A DNA stretch of 64,000 nucleotides, taken from contig JAKJHU010000663.1 of NCBI GenBank assembly GCA_022316685.1, positions 62,001 through 126,000 of the forward strand, in the 5' to 3' direction. Below, in pieces: positions 24,436 to 34,918 of this stretch. The notes beneath the pieces were generated by a model. The model had not been told where the DNA came from. It worked only from the letters and a program-made list of their open reading frames with translations, and searched no databases. Within the stretch, counting starts at the first letter, position 1. Each line of letters begins with the position of its first letter. The DNA comes from Progne subis subis (Eukaryota; Chordata; Aves; Passeriformes; Hirundinidae). Both the position numbers and the translations under genes were made by a program.

Positions 24436-25353
24436 ATGTACAACTGCAGCTCCATCAGCCACTTCCTCCTGCTGCCATTGGCACACACGCGGCAGCTGCA
24501 GCTCCTGCACTTCTGCCTCTTCCTGGCCATCTCCCTGGCTGCCCTCCTGGCCAACGGCCTCATCATCAGCGCCGTAGCCTGCGGCCACCTCCTGCACACG
24601 CCCATGTTCTTCTTCCTGCTCAACCTGGCCCTCACTGACCTGGGCTCCATCCTCACCACTGTCCCCAAAGCCATGCACAATTCCCTCTGGGACACCAGGA
24701 ACATCTCCTATGAAGGATGTGCTGCTCAGCTATTTATGCTGGTCTTCTTCCTTGGGTCAGAGCTTGCCCTTCTGACCATCATGTGCTACGACCGCTACGT
24801 GTCCATCTGCAAACCCCTGCACTACAGGACCCTCCTGGGCAGCAGAGCTTGTGCCCACATGGCAGCAGCTGCCTGGGCCAGTGCCTTTCTCAATGCTCTC
24901 ATGCACACAGCCAATACATTTTCCCTTCCTCTGTGCTATGGCAAAGCCCTGAGCCAGTTCTTCTGTGAAGTGCCACAGATCCTCAAGCTCTCCTGCTCCA
25001 ACTCAAGCCTCAGGGAATTTGTGCTTCTTGCTGCTAGTGCCTGTTTAACTTCTGGATGCTTTGTGTTCATTGTTTTCTCCTATGTGCAGATCTTCAGGGC
25101 CGTGCTGAGGATCCCCTCTGAGCAGGGACGGCACAAAGCCTTTTCCACCTGCCTCCCTCACCTGGCCGTGCTCTCCCTGTTTCTCAGCACGTCATGCTTT
25201 GCCTACCTGAAGCCCCCCTCCATCTCCTCCCCATCCCTGGATCTGGCCCTGTCAGTTCTGTACTCGGTGGTGCCTCCAGCCCTGAACCCCGTCATCTACA
25301 GCCTGAAGAACCAGGAACTCAAGGCTGCAGTGTGGAGACTGATCAATGCATGA
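24436..25353 (+). CDS. Olfactory receptor, OR14-like (bird gamma-c type), intact
   Basis: Encodes a 305-residue, seven-transmembrane odorant receptor in one uninterrupted exon, expected to act in the cilia membrane of olfactory neurons and signal through a Golf-type G protein. Visible family motifs in order are an N-glycosylation site NCS at 3-5, TM1 with LLANGLIISAV (37-47), PMFFFLLNLALTD (56-68), a conserved C95, MCYDRYVSICKPLHY (116-130, DRY at 119-121), extracellular C177, SYVQIFRAVLRI (215-226), KAFSTCLPHL (234-243) and NPVIYSLKNQ (284-293). Length is normal for the family. The start is chosen because it gives the usual short extracellular N-terminus and follows the splice acceptor by 23 bases. 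M at 57 precedes FFF where most receptors have YFF, and C117 replaces the usual alanine before YDRY. It is the only intact gene in the window; a 3' relic of a similar receptor occurs twice in the palindrome. The exact subfamily name is an inference. Confidence 0.95.
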   Translation: MYNCSSISHFLLLPLAHTRQLQLLHFCLFLAISLAALLANGLIISAVACGHLLHTPMFFFLLNLALTDLGSILTTVPKAMHNSLWDTRNISYEGCAAQLFMLVFFLGSELALLTIMCYDRYVSICKPLHYRTLLGSRACAHMAAAAWASAFLNALMHTANTFSLPLCYGKALSQFFCEVPQILKLSCSNSSLREFVLLAASACLTSGCFVFIVFSYVQIFRAVLRIPSEQGRHKAFSTCLPHLAVLSLFLSTSCFAYLKPPSISSPSLDLALSVLYSVVPPALNPVIYSLKNQELKAAVWRLINA

Positions 25354-25398
25354 TTTTTTGAACATTAAAGTGCTGGTGAATTTCTGCAAATCACTTGT

Positions 25399-25404
25399 AA
25401 TAAA
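25399..25404 (+). terminator. Polyadenylation signal AATAAA, proximal
   Basis: Canonical hexamer 46 bases after the receptor stop codon, in a sequence context (AAATCACTTGTAATAAAAGT) commonly seen after passerine OR14-like genes. Confidence 0.65.
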
Positions 25405-25576
25405 AGTCATCTTTGCTACTTCTTGACACTTTAATTTTCAAGGTTCTTTTTCTTTGTTTTATGTTTTTAATATTGTCCGCAAAAAAAGTCATTGCAATTT
25501 CAGATGTTTCTTTCCATATTCACTACGGCCACAAAATATGTCAATGAGAAGCTGTGCTCTCGGTGGCTTTAAACTA

Positions 25577-25582
25577 AATAAA
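25577..25582 (+). terminator. Polyadenylation signal AATAAA, distal
   Basis: Second canonical hexamer about 220 bases after the receptor stop. Either signal could end the receptor transcript. Confidence 0.5.
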
Positions 25583-25604
25583 GGATCTCCCAGCAGGGTT
25601 TTCA

Positions 25605-26129
25605 CTAGAGATCCCCCTTTTGTTCCCCTCTCTGGAGCTGCAGCAGCAATGTCTGTGTGCAGAGCTGGGGCAGATCAGTGCTGGCACAGCAGCTGTGCCC
25701 AGCAGCAGCAGCACTTGGTGTTGCCAGTGCTGCTCCCGTGGCCCTGCCCCGCTGCCCTCCTGGCCCTGGTGCTGCTGTAGGGCCTGAGTGCTCTCGGGGC
25801 CAGGCACAGTGCTGGGGGTGGCAGTGCCAGGGCTGCAGCAGGGACAGGCCATGGGCACTGCTGGGGCAGCGCTGACGCCTCAGGCCAGGGCCTGGGGGCT
25901 CCAGGCTCCTTGCCCAGGCTCTCTCCAGAACACGCCCAGGCCAATGCTCAGCACAGAAAAGCCCCATGAGCAGCCCCAGGGTGGCCGTGGGCAGGGTGGG
26001 AGCAAACAGCATCACACCATGGGAACGTCCCTTGGGGAGCAGGATCATCCTACAAGTGCTGCAGGAACTGTCTGCAGGCTCCTGCAGTGCCTCGGGCGGT
26101 TCCCTTGCCAGAGGAACCACAGGCCAGGG
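25605..26129 (+). other. Receptor 3' flank, GC-rich, no gene
   Basis: GC-rich flank following the receptor gene. It resembles the GC-rich part at 32930-33240 in character (CTGTGTGCAGAGCTGGGG and GGGACAGGCCATGGGCACTG). Open frames on both strands lack family signatures. It is cut at 26129 by the solo LTR. Confidence 0.5.
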
Positions 26130-26647
26130 TGCCATGGCTCTCTCTCAGAGTCCTGGCTCTGTTTTTGCCTCGGCTAGCTTGAGAGAGAAACCACAGTTGC
26201 AAGGATTTTTTTTTCTCAGAGTCTTAAAGATCCCAGAGGCTTCAAACCTTTTCCTTTAGAGAGAGCAGGCATCCGTTGATGGCAAAAAGAAAGAGTTTGC
26301 CCTTGATCTGGGGGGAAAATCACAGCTTTATTCTGGGGTCCTGCCCCTGCAGGGTCTGGAGCTCAGTCCAGTCCCCCTCTCAAGAGCCCAAAGAGAGCTT
26401 TCCACGTGTTCCCCTGGCTTTTATGCAGGGGGAAGTGTTTAGAGGAAAGGACAAGCCTCTACCCAATCACGGATAAGATGGGAGTGGAACAGTTGGATTA
26501 CATTCTAGTATGGGAGGAAGGGCGGGGAGAAGGAGCTGTGACGAGCCTCATGATACATTTTCCATGAGTACAGTGTGGTACAGAAGAAACCATTACAAAA
26601 CCCAATATAAAAATGAAATACAATATAAACCCAAAAAATGCACAACA
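26130..26647 (-). mobile_element. Solo LTR, 518 bp, with perfect 6-bp target duplication
   Basis: The element is flanked on both sides by CCAGGG (26124-26129 and 26648-26653) and has TG...CA ends. Read on the minus strand it starts TGTTGTGCATTTT, carries a TATA-like CATAAAAG (26418-26425) and an AATAAA signal (26327-26332) in the correct order for U3 and R, and ends at the other flank. There are no internal genes. A 6-bp duplication fits ERVK-like integration. Confidence 0.85.
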
Positions 26648-26653
26648 CCAGGG

Positions 26654-26845
26654 GAGCACATCTGGGCTGCTGTGTCTGGCTGTGGGGCTCCCTGTTCTGG
26701 GCAATGAGGAGGGGCTGCAGAGGCTCTGCAGGACTGACAGGATGGGCTTTGGGACTGTGAGGAGAAGCTGAGGGACCTGGGCTGCTGGACCTTCTGAAGA
26801 GGAGGCCCAGGGCTCATCCTGCAACTGCTCCAAGGGTGCTTTCAG
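26654..26845 (+). mobile_element. CR1-related fragment, plus orientation
   Basis: Contains GGGGCTGCAGAGGCTC, GAGGAGAAGCTGAGGGACCTGG and CTTCTGAAGAGGAGG blocks as in the 3' untranslated part of CR1, in the orientation opposite to the larger CR1 that follows. It is a short dead fragment. Confidence 0.45.
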
Positions 26846-28619
26846 AGAATCACAGAATCAGCAAGGTTGGAAAACACCTTGGAGATCATCAAGTACAACC
26901 TGTGCCCTGACAACACCTTGTGTCTCCTGAGCCTTCTCTTCTTCAGGATAAACAACCCCAGCTCCCTCAGCCGCTCCTCACAGGACTTGTGTTCCAGACC
27001 CTCACCAGCCTTGTTGCCCTTCTCCGGACACGCTCCAGCCCCTCCATGTCCTTCCTAAATTGGGGGGACCCAGAACTGGACACAGCACTCAAAGTGCTGC
27101 CACACCAGTGCTGAGCACAGGGGAAGAATCACTGCCCTGCTCCTGCTGGCCACACTATTCCTGATCCAGGCCAGGTGCCATTGGCCTTCTTGGCCACCTG
27201 GGCACACTGCTGGCTCATGTCCAGCCTGCTGCCCATCAGTGCCCCAGGTCCCTTTCTGCCTGGCTGCTCTCCAGCCACTCTGTCCCCAGCCTGTAGCACT
27301 GCAGGGGTTGTTGTGGCCAAAGTGCAGGACCCAGCCCTTGGTCTTGTTAAACCTCACACTGTTGGATTTGGGCCCTGGATCCAGCCTGTCCAGGTCCCTG
27401 TGCAGAGCCCTCCTACCCTCCAGCACATCCACACTCACACCCAGCTTGGTGTCATCTGCAAATTTGCTGATGGTGGACTCAGTCCCCTCATCCAGATCAT
27501 CAATGCAGATATTGAAATCCACTCTGGCTGGGTCTGATCCCTCGGCCATCCTGTGGGTGCCCTGTGATGGCTCTCCAGGTGATCTGTTCCAGAACCTTGC
27601 TGGGCACCGAGGTCAGGCTGACAGGCCTGGAGTTCCCCAGATCCTCCTACCAGCCCTTCTTGGGGATGGGCTCACATTGGAACCTCCGGTCCTCTGGGAC
27701 CTCCCTGCTGAGCCAGGACTGATGAGAAATGATGGAGAGCAGCTTGGTGAGCTCATGCACCAGCTGCCTCATCCCCCTAGGATGGATCCCATCTGGTCCC
27801 AGAGACACCTGTGAGCGTCTGAGGGGCTCAGCAGGTCACCAGCTGCTTCCTCCTGGATTCCAGGGGGAATTCCTGCTCCCTGGGCCCATCTACCAGCTCA
27901 GGAGAACACTTGTCCTGAGGACAACCTGTCTGATTGTTGAAAACTGAGACGAACAAGGTGTTAAGCAGCTCAGCCTTTTCCTTATCTCTAGTTACTATAT
28001 TCCTCACAGCATCTAATAAAAACTAAAAATTTTCCTTATCCCACATTTTGCTATAAATTTATTTGTGGAAACATTTTAATTTTTCAGAAAACTGGCCATT
28101 TTAAATTTTAACTGATCTTTCACCTCTCTAATTTTCTTTCCCCATGACCTAACAACATCCTTAAACATTTCCTGAATTGCCTGACTTTCTATCTGAGGTG
28201 TTGCAGCTTTTTTTTTTCCCCTTGACTTCCCACAAAAGTACCATGGACTGCCAGGCCCATCATTTTCCTCACTGGTTCATCTTTGGCACACCAGGACAGG
28301 ATGCTCCTCTCCCCTTAAGATTGCTTTCTTGAAGTGTGTCCATCCTTCCTGGACTCTCCTGTTTTTAAGGGCTGTTTCCCTTAAAAAAATCAGTACCTGA
28401 TTTGGTACTCCCCAAATCTGCATCCTAGAGGGGCCAAAGTCTGCCCTCCATAATTTCAGTGTAGATGTTTTGTTGGTGCCTCTCCTTCTTCCACAGAATA
28501 TCGGAAACTTGATTATTTCATAGTCACTGCACCCCAGGCAGCCACTGACTACCCCATCTCCCACCAGCCTTTCTCTGTTTGTGGACAGCATCAGACAGAG
28601 CTTTCCTTGGCAGTGGGAG
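26846..28619 (-). mobile_element. CR1 LINE, 5'-truncated, minus strand
   Basis: Its 3' end is the AGAATCACAGAATCAGCAAGG block at 26846, the usual CR1 terminal sequence in reverse. Minus-strand translation at about 27550-27055 shows NICIDDLDEG, the reverse transcriptase box SKFADDTKLG with both aspartates kept, ALHRDLDRLD and LHFGHNNP. Upstream, at 28591-28277, it shows the end of the endonuclease domain (VGDGVVSGCLGCSDYEI, KTSTLKLWRADFG). The part between is reduced and frameshifted, so the element is inactive. A short further piece may continue beyond the LTR at 29011-29060. Confidence 0.85.
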
Positions 28620-29010
28620 TGTTACCAACAATTTGGTAAAATAAAAAACTCCTTAACACCAATGTAGCATTTAGAAGCAGCGTTGTTTATTTGGCTGGAT
28701 GGATGGGGGAACAGCTCCTCCCAAAGCCGTGCATGCTGAGTACAGGAATATTTCTGTTTATATTCCCTATTTTGCATACATATTAACTGCCTGTCCTGGA
28801 CTAAACATACCTATGATAATAATTTCCCTGAAATCATTTGCATCTTTCCACTCCCCTTTTCCATGCACTCTTCTGTCCTGGGGGTCTCTCTGGTGGTCTC
28901 TGGTGGTCACAGACCCCAATGTTCCAGTCAGCCTGGCTGAGCTGGCAGGACACTGAGGCTGGTGAATTTCCAGTTCCCCTTCTTACACAATAGGCATTGT
29001 GTGGTTCCCA
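28620..29010 (-). mobile_element. Candidate solo LTR inserted in CR1
   Basis: The segment starts TGTTACCAAC and ends GTTCCCA, with flanks TGGGAG (28614-28619) and TGGGAC (29011-29016), a 6-bp near-duplication. On the minus strand an AATAAA lies near 28688, near the putative 3' end. The sequence on each side reads as neighbouring parts of the CR1 endonuclease. The TG...CA ends are plausible but I do not recognise the LTR family. Confidence 0.45.
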
Positions 29011-29084
29011 TGGGACAGTGGTTTTGGAGAATGAGCATTGTGTTAGCTCACCAGGTGTAGACCATTTATCATCTGGTAACATGA

Positions 29085-29260
29085 GGTCACAGAGTGGGCT
29101 ATGACATCACAGAGGAGGCTATGTGAGGTCATGGAGCAGCTAGTATATCATAGGCCATTTCTGTGATATCACAGAGCAATCTGTGACATCACAGGGCAGA
29201 GGTCTGACATCATAGAGCTGGCTGTGACGTTACAGAGTGGCTGTGTGAGGTCACTGGGTT
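29085..29260. repeat. ~20-bp tandem repeat with TGACATCA cores
   Basis: About eight or nine degenerate units of GGCTGTGACATCACAGAG type. Many units hold a TGACATCA or TGACGTTA core similar to a cAMP response element. It is mirrored at 63745-63955. Confidence 0.75.
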
Positions 29261-29394
29261 GGTCATTCCACGCCACGCCCGCTCACAGTTTCCACCCCCA
29301 TGAAGTCCAGTGCTGTTCATGCCCAGCAGGGTCCCCTGTCCCCTGCCCCCCCATGGTCCACCTGGAGCCACAGCCTCCACCAAAGGATGTTCCA

Positions 29395-29760
29395 AAGGAT
29401 CGACCCCAGAGCCTGACACGGGGACAAGGGGCTGGGCTGTGTGACCAGGGCATCAAGGACATGCATTATCCAATCACTGTGGCCTGGCTTGGGTTCCCCA
29501 GGGCAGGAAAGATGTCTGGCAGCCGCAGCAGGGTTAGGGAAGGGCCCCAAGGTGGGGCTGGAGCCCTTTGGCTGTGAGCAGAGGCTGAGGGAGCTGGGCT
29601 TGTCCAGCCCCGAGCAGGGAAGGCTGAGGGGCTCCTCATGCCAGCCTGGCAGTGCCACCGAGGAGGTGATGGAGAACACAGAGCCAGGCTCTTCACCAGG
29701 GGCCTGGTGGGAGACAAAAGACAATGATATAGGGTGAAAGAGGGGAGCTTCAGCCAGGAC
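29395..29760 (+). mobile_element. CR1-related 3' fragment in left arm
   Basis: Closely similar to 20335-20745. The stretch GGGCTGGAGCCC is the uninterrupted (empty) counterpart of the LTR insertion site at 62771-62776 in the right arm. It is noncoding. Confidence 0.55.
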
Positions 29761-30914
29761 AGAAGGAAACCTTTGTTCCCATGGGCTCAGCCAGGTGCTG
29801 AGATGCTGCCATCTCCCTGTCCTTTGGGATTTTCCAATCCAGACCAAATCAAGCCTTGAACCACTTGGTCTGACCCAGTTTCTGACAGCTTGGGCTGCTG
29901 ACTTGCTGAGGTCCTTTCCAATTCAGCTCGCTAATGATCCTGGGACAGTGCTGGGCCCTGTTTTACACTGGAGCACAGCAGATGGGACAGGAGCCCTGCA
30001 GGGCTGTACAGGACCTGCAGCTTGCGAGGTGCACGAGCACATCTTCATCAGCTGGGTCATTTGAGCACTTTTAAGAAATGCCAAAGTTTTCCCACCAGGA
30101 GACACCAGGAATTTCCTGGAATTGTATGATGGCAGGAGAAGGAATCCTCATCCTCCCATCTATTTGTGTCACTGGCTGGATTTCTGTTTTTCATGTGGCT
30201 GTGCCTTCCCTTGGTTTTGTTGGCTGGCAATAAATGAACATCCCTCTGTGTCTCAGGCAGCTCCTTCTGCAAGGAAAGCAGGTGGGAGCTGGTGCCAAGG
30301 AGCTGAAAGCTGCAGCTGCAGCCTGGAGTGGAGGAAGCTCAGATTGGCACAAGGCTGCTCTGAGTCCCAGGGGCTGGAGGAGGGAAATGGTGGAGTGGGG
30401 GCTGGGGAAAAGTGATTGATTGTCAGCCATGAAGGGTCATATTGATTTTCATATCTATTTAGAGTGCACAAGGAGTTCCTGGGCATCAATATCAACTGGG
30501 GATTGCTGATATCAATCTATAAACAGGAAAACAAAACTAAACAGGACAAAAAAATCTCTGCATTTTTCAAAGACATAGTGTATTCTCTTTGAACATACTT
30601 CAATAATCTGTCTAAGTAACCACATAAGAATTGAAGACTTGAAATTAAATTATTCCCAGAGACTTGTCTTTTTTAGGGTGTTTTGAAATATTAATGAGCC
30701 TTTGGCACTGAATTCCTGAACTGAAGAACTGAGACTGAGCAAGCCTCTGGAGAACTAAAATTCATTGGGGAACCTCCAAGCTGCTGAGTATCCATCCTCA
30801 GCAGAGCAGAGGAATCTATTCTAAATAGATTCTAATAGATTGCTCAGCAGAGCAATCTATTTAAATTGACTACATTCCAGGGGTTTCCACCTGCTAAAGG
30901 ACTATAAGCTCACG
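29761..30914. other. Unassigned left-arm segment incl. dispersed duplicon (30200-30750)
   Basis: The part at 30200-30750 is a reverse-oriented relative of 13840-14258 and 21058-21450 (landmark TGATATCAATCTATAAACAGG). The part 29840-29935 looks like a decayed CR1 end. No coding gene is seen; short open frames differ from those in the right arm. Confidence 0.4.
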
Positions 30915-31262
30915 TGCAGGCACAGGGGCTCCATGGTGGCATCTGAGGGGTCTCTGGGCTCCTGAGGATCTGTTTGGTCACACTCATTCACAGGGGTTCC
31001 ATGGTGACATCCCAGGGGTCCTTAATCTTCCTAAGGGTCATGAGGTGACAGACAGTCACAGGGCTGCACAGTGACAACAGAGGTGTCTCTATGCTGCCAA
31101 GGAGCCAATTTGTCCCAGGCAGTGGCAGGAGTCCAGTGGTGACATCCCTGTGCTCCTAAAGGACAGTGAGGTCACAGACACTCACAGGGGCTCCATGGGG
31201 AGATCCCAGGAGTGTCCAGGCTGCCAAAGAGCCGGGATGTCACAGATATTCACAGGGGTTCC
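30915..31262 (+). repeat. ~75-bp tandem repeat, about five degenerate units
   Basis: Units follow the pattern CACAGGGGTTCCATGGTGACATCCC, then a GTCCTTGGCTGCC-like block and GAGGTCACAGACACT. The mirror copy is at 61080-61430. Confidence 0.7.
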
Positions 31263-31860
31263 TGTCATGGGCAGAGTGGGAGCTTCAGGCAAAATTTATT
31301 AAACAAGTTCCTGTTGGGTCACAAGGTGCAGAAAGGACCCCCAACACCCCAATCATACCCCCAAGCTCCCCAAACTAGGCTTTACAAACTCTTTCTGTGA
31401 AAGGATCCTGGGACTTACTGGATCCAATCCCAGCCCCAGACTTTATTAAAGATTTCTGTGTAAAGGATGATACAGGTGGAAATGAACCTTTGTACAACTT
31501 TGTCCCACAACAATAAGGATGGCAAACCAGAAGTATTTGTGTACATATAGATATGACTGATTATGATCATGGTTAGACAGAAAGGTCTTAATCAGAATTA
31601 CCTACTCCATAGGGTAGGAGCTGTAACACCTATTTTAATATAGTGCTCTAGGAAGCAATTTTGAAGCGACTGTATTAAAGCAAAACCTGTTATTAAGTAG
31701 AGATGGGTGTCTCTCCCTCAGACCAATGATCCTGGGCAAATCTCTTCAGCTCAGCCTCAGGCAGTGACCTTGAGGGTGTCTCCACTCCAGGGAGGAATCT
31801 CCATACCCCACCAAGAATGGAACTGTCAGGAGATGCTGCAGTTAAAATTTGCGGCAGGGC
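31263..31860. other. AT-rich segment, possible LTR, no gene
   Basis: In the right arm (60480-61079) the same sequence reads with AATAAA about 35 bases before a CCCATGACA end, which suggests an old LTR in that orientation. I could not find a convincing target-site duplication, so I leave it unassigned. Confidence 0.3.
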
Positions 31861-32517
31861 CCTTCTAGCCTGAAGTGCTGCCCTGTCAGTCAGATGTGCC
31901 CAGGCTGTGCCAGCTCAGCAGCTCTGCAGAAGCTCTCAGTGGTGTCACTTGGTTGTTCCCTTCTCTGGGCATTTTTCCAGCTCTGCCACAGCTTCAGGTC
32001 CCTCTCAGGATACTGAACTTGGGGATGGAGGAGTCAGGCTGCTTTCAGCATTATTCACCCCAATAGAAGCATGACCTCCTCTTCTTCATTTCCCACTGGG
32101 GACTTTGCAAACAGAGCCTTGTTGGAGCTGTCTGAGCCCATTGCAGGCAGACTTACTGCTCCAGCAGGAACTGCCTTTCCTGTGCCATGGCCAGGCCAGG
32201 TCCCGCTACAGGAAAAGCCCCAGGCCAGCCCCAACACAGTGAAGGCCTCGGGCACAAGTGCAGAGTGCTGGGAGCTGTGCCAGGAGAGCCTGGGACACCA
32301 AAGGCACCTTGGCAGCAGCAGCTCCCTGCAGGCCATGGCCAGAAGCCTCCCTTGGCAACCCGGCCTGGTGGCCACCACTGCAGAGCTGCTGGGGCAGGGG
32401 CTGATTTCTGCCTGGGCTCTGCCCCAGCCCACAGAGTGTGAGCTCAGCCCTGACTCGGGCACAGCCCTTGTGCCTGGGCCCTGCAAAGCCTAAAGGTCAC
32501 CTGTGCCACCCTGGTGC
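31861..32517. other. GC-rich segment upstream of receptor relic, no gene
   Basis: GC-rich sequence with long but non-conserved open frames on both strands (for example 143 codons minus at 32055-32486, 140 codons plus at 32071-32493). The right-arm copy preserves some frames simply because the DNA is ~96 percent identical. No family signature is visible. Confidence 0.4.
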
Positions 32518-32620
32518 CCATCCCTGGATCTGACACTGTCACTTCTGTACTCGCTGGTGCCTCCAACACTGAACCCCCTCATCTAGAGCCTGAGGAACCA
32601 GGAGCATGAGGATGGCCTGA
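32518..32620 (+). pseudogene. Olfactory receptor C-terminal relic
   Basis: About 34 codons match the end of OR14-like receptors: PSLDLTLSLLYSLVPPTLNP, then LI, a stop codon and SLRNQE, compare PSLDLALSVLYSVVPPALNP at residues 266-285 of the intact receptor. The conserved tyrosine of the NPxIY box is TAG. Nothing of TM1-TM6 is present upstream, so this is a 3' remnant left by deletion or recombination. It has an inverted partner at 59720-59822 with the same stop. Confidence 0.85.
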
Positions 32621-32773
32621 GAAATATGACCACTTTGTGCTTTTCAGAAACAATGAAACAATCAAGTGCCTCTTTGTTTCAGCATAGAATTCAGAATGGA
32701 ATTCATTCCAGGCCCAGACTGCTTTGTGCCATGTGTCTTTCTTCTTATTCTATTTTGTGTATTTTAATTTTCC

Positions 32774-32804
<31 letters not shown>

Positions 32805-34345
32805 TTTGACAATGTTTCTCAATATTGTTACATCAGTATCTACCATGCTTGTGATAAACAGTGACAGTAAGGAGCCATCATCACTATGCATTGATGTAAA
32901 ATAAAGTGTCCTGCTCTGCCCTGTGTGTCCAAGATGCTTCCTCAGCCCTTCTCTGTCTCTGCAGGGGCAGTGCCTGTGAGCAGAGGTGGAGGGAAGAGAC
33001 TCCCAGCACAGCAGCACAGCCAGGGACAATGGCCCTGGCTCTTCCCACATCTGCTCTTCCCAGCTCCAGCCTCTCCTTCCCAGCCCTGCTGTGGCTGTCA
33101 GGCCCGAGTGCTCTGGCAGCTTGGTCACTGTGCTGCTGCGTGTCCGTGCTGTGCCCACAGGCAGGGACAGGCCATGGGCACTGCTGGGACACAGCTGGGC
33201 TCCAGCACAGCAGCTGCAGCAGCAAAGGGATCTCCTGAGGGCAGGGCAGGAAGGCTTTGCTCTCCGTGCAGAGTCCCTCTCAGGAACAGGCCCAAGGAAC
33301 AGACTCTGAAGAGGCTCCTTGTGTTCCTTGTTCTCCCAGGGCTCAGTGGGATGAGATCAGGGTCCCAGTGTGGCCTTCAGGGCACTCAGGGCTGGCTCAG
33401 GTTCTGCTTGTTGGTGGCCAGGGCCCATCAGATGGGGAATGGTCAGTGCTGAACCTGGCTGGGGCTCTGCAGCTGGTGCCAGGGCTGATGGCAGGGGAAG
33501 GTTTGTCTGGAGGCCCTTGGGAGCTGCCAGGAGAACACAGGGCACCTGCAGGGACAGTGTGTGCCAGGGATCAGCAGGGAGTGGAGCTCCCTGGGCACAG
33601 GCCTGGCCAGGGTGGGCTCACCCCGAGATCAAGGACTGAATGTGTGCTGTGAGCCAGGAGAGCTCTGCAGCCCCAGGGGACACAGCAGGCACAGGGAAAG
33701 GAGTCTGGCCAGGGACTGGTCTGACCCTCAGGGAACTTCCCCAGGAGGATGCAGGGCAGCCCCAAGGCCGTGGGGCAGCCCTGGAACAAGGCAGGCACCT
33801 CTGAGCAGCCTCCATGGCCCCAGCAGAGCCTGTGTGCGAGGGGGTCAATGCAGGGAGCAGCATCAGCTGCCTCTGTCTCCCAGCCTGAGCAGCAGAGCCC
33901 AGCAGAGGCAGCCCAGGGCCCCGGGCAGCAACAGCCCCCGTGCTCTGCAGAGCAGCAGTCCCAGCTCGGGGCTGTGGGCAGCAGGGGCAGGGGCTGCAGC
34001 AATGGCTGCTCAGGCCAGCACAGACGTGTTCCCCTGGCAAAGGCTCTGTGGGCAGCTGGCATGTGCCAGGAGCAGAGCAGGAGCCCGTGGCTGTGCAGAG
34101 GAGCCCTGGCCAGAGGCTGCCCTGTCCCTGGGGCAGCAGGAGCTGCCTGAGGAGCCCCGGGGCCAACTCTGTGCTGCTGTGCTGGGCAGCGGAGCTGGCC
34201 CTGGGGCTGCACGAGCTGCCTGAGCTGAGCATGTCCTGAGCATTCCAGACACAGAGTGGCTGTTCCTGACCTCCAGTGCCTCCAGTTCCTGCTGCAGGGC
34301 CAGACAGGTCTGGGCTGCTCTTCAGGGCTGGGGCAGGGAGAGGAA
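32621..34345. other. Receptor-relic 3' flank and GC-rich noncoding DNA
   Basis: Starts with 3'-flank-like sequence, a run of about 24 T (32776-32800), an AATAAA at 32900-32905, then about 1.3 kb of GC-rich DNA. Many frames up to 220 codons are open on both strands, with no recognisable protein and different breaks in the right arm. Confidence 0.5.
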
Positions 34346-34918
34346 AAACAATGGACCCTTGGTTATAAGAGTCCCTGTAACATCAGAATGATCTCCTTGG
34401 TTCCACACATCAGCTGGAGGAAGCTTTCATAGCCAGGGACTAAACAGCCTCTCCCAGGAACTGGGAATTCCTGCTGGTGCATTCCAACTTTCCAGGCAAT
34501 GAGGTGGGCAGAAAAACCCAGGAAAACTAGGCAAGAAATCAGTAACCCATACTATAAGGCTTTTGAGGCAGATATTTGTTTATTCAATGCTAGGAGTGAG
34601 GGGGATAGCTCCACCACAAACTCACTTGTCTGTTCCTCACACAGTACTAGCTTTTATACGTTTGTTTGGGGTTTTTTTTATTCTCATTATACTTTCCTAC
34701 CATTCATGTTGTAACATATTTTCTAATCACATGATTATGTAAGCCCTTGTAGTACATGCATAGTCTCTGCACGCGGTGCTCGTCACCCTCCTGGTGGTTG
34801 TTTTGATGAAGACTCAGAAAACTTCCTGGCACTTGAACTTATTACCCCTGCTTCCTGCACATGCTCTATAAGATTGCCTGCTCAAATAGCCAGGGGTCAG
34901 CTGTTTGCAGTTACCTTG
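34346..34918. other. Short minisatellite relic and AT-rich segment, no gene
   Basis: Two units of the 38-bp minisatellite family lie at about 34355-34405 (ACAATGGACCCTTGGTTATA). The remainder is AT-rich unassigned DNA up to the LTR. Confidence 0.4.

Noticed and set aside
31263..31860. LTR call for the AT-rich segment in both arms
   Set aside because: One end looks LTR-like, but no target duplication or second end could be fixed, so it stays unassigned.
33561..34252. Overlapping frames of 200-220 codons on both strands
   Set aside because: Open on both strands at once, not conserved in the mirror copy at 58126-58819 and no recognised protein.
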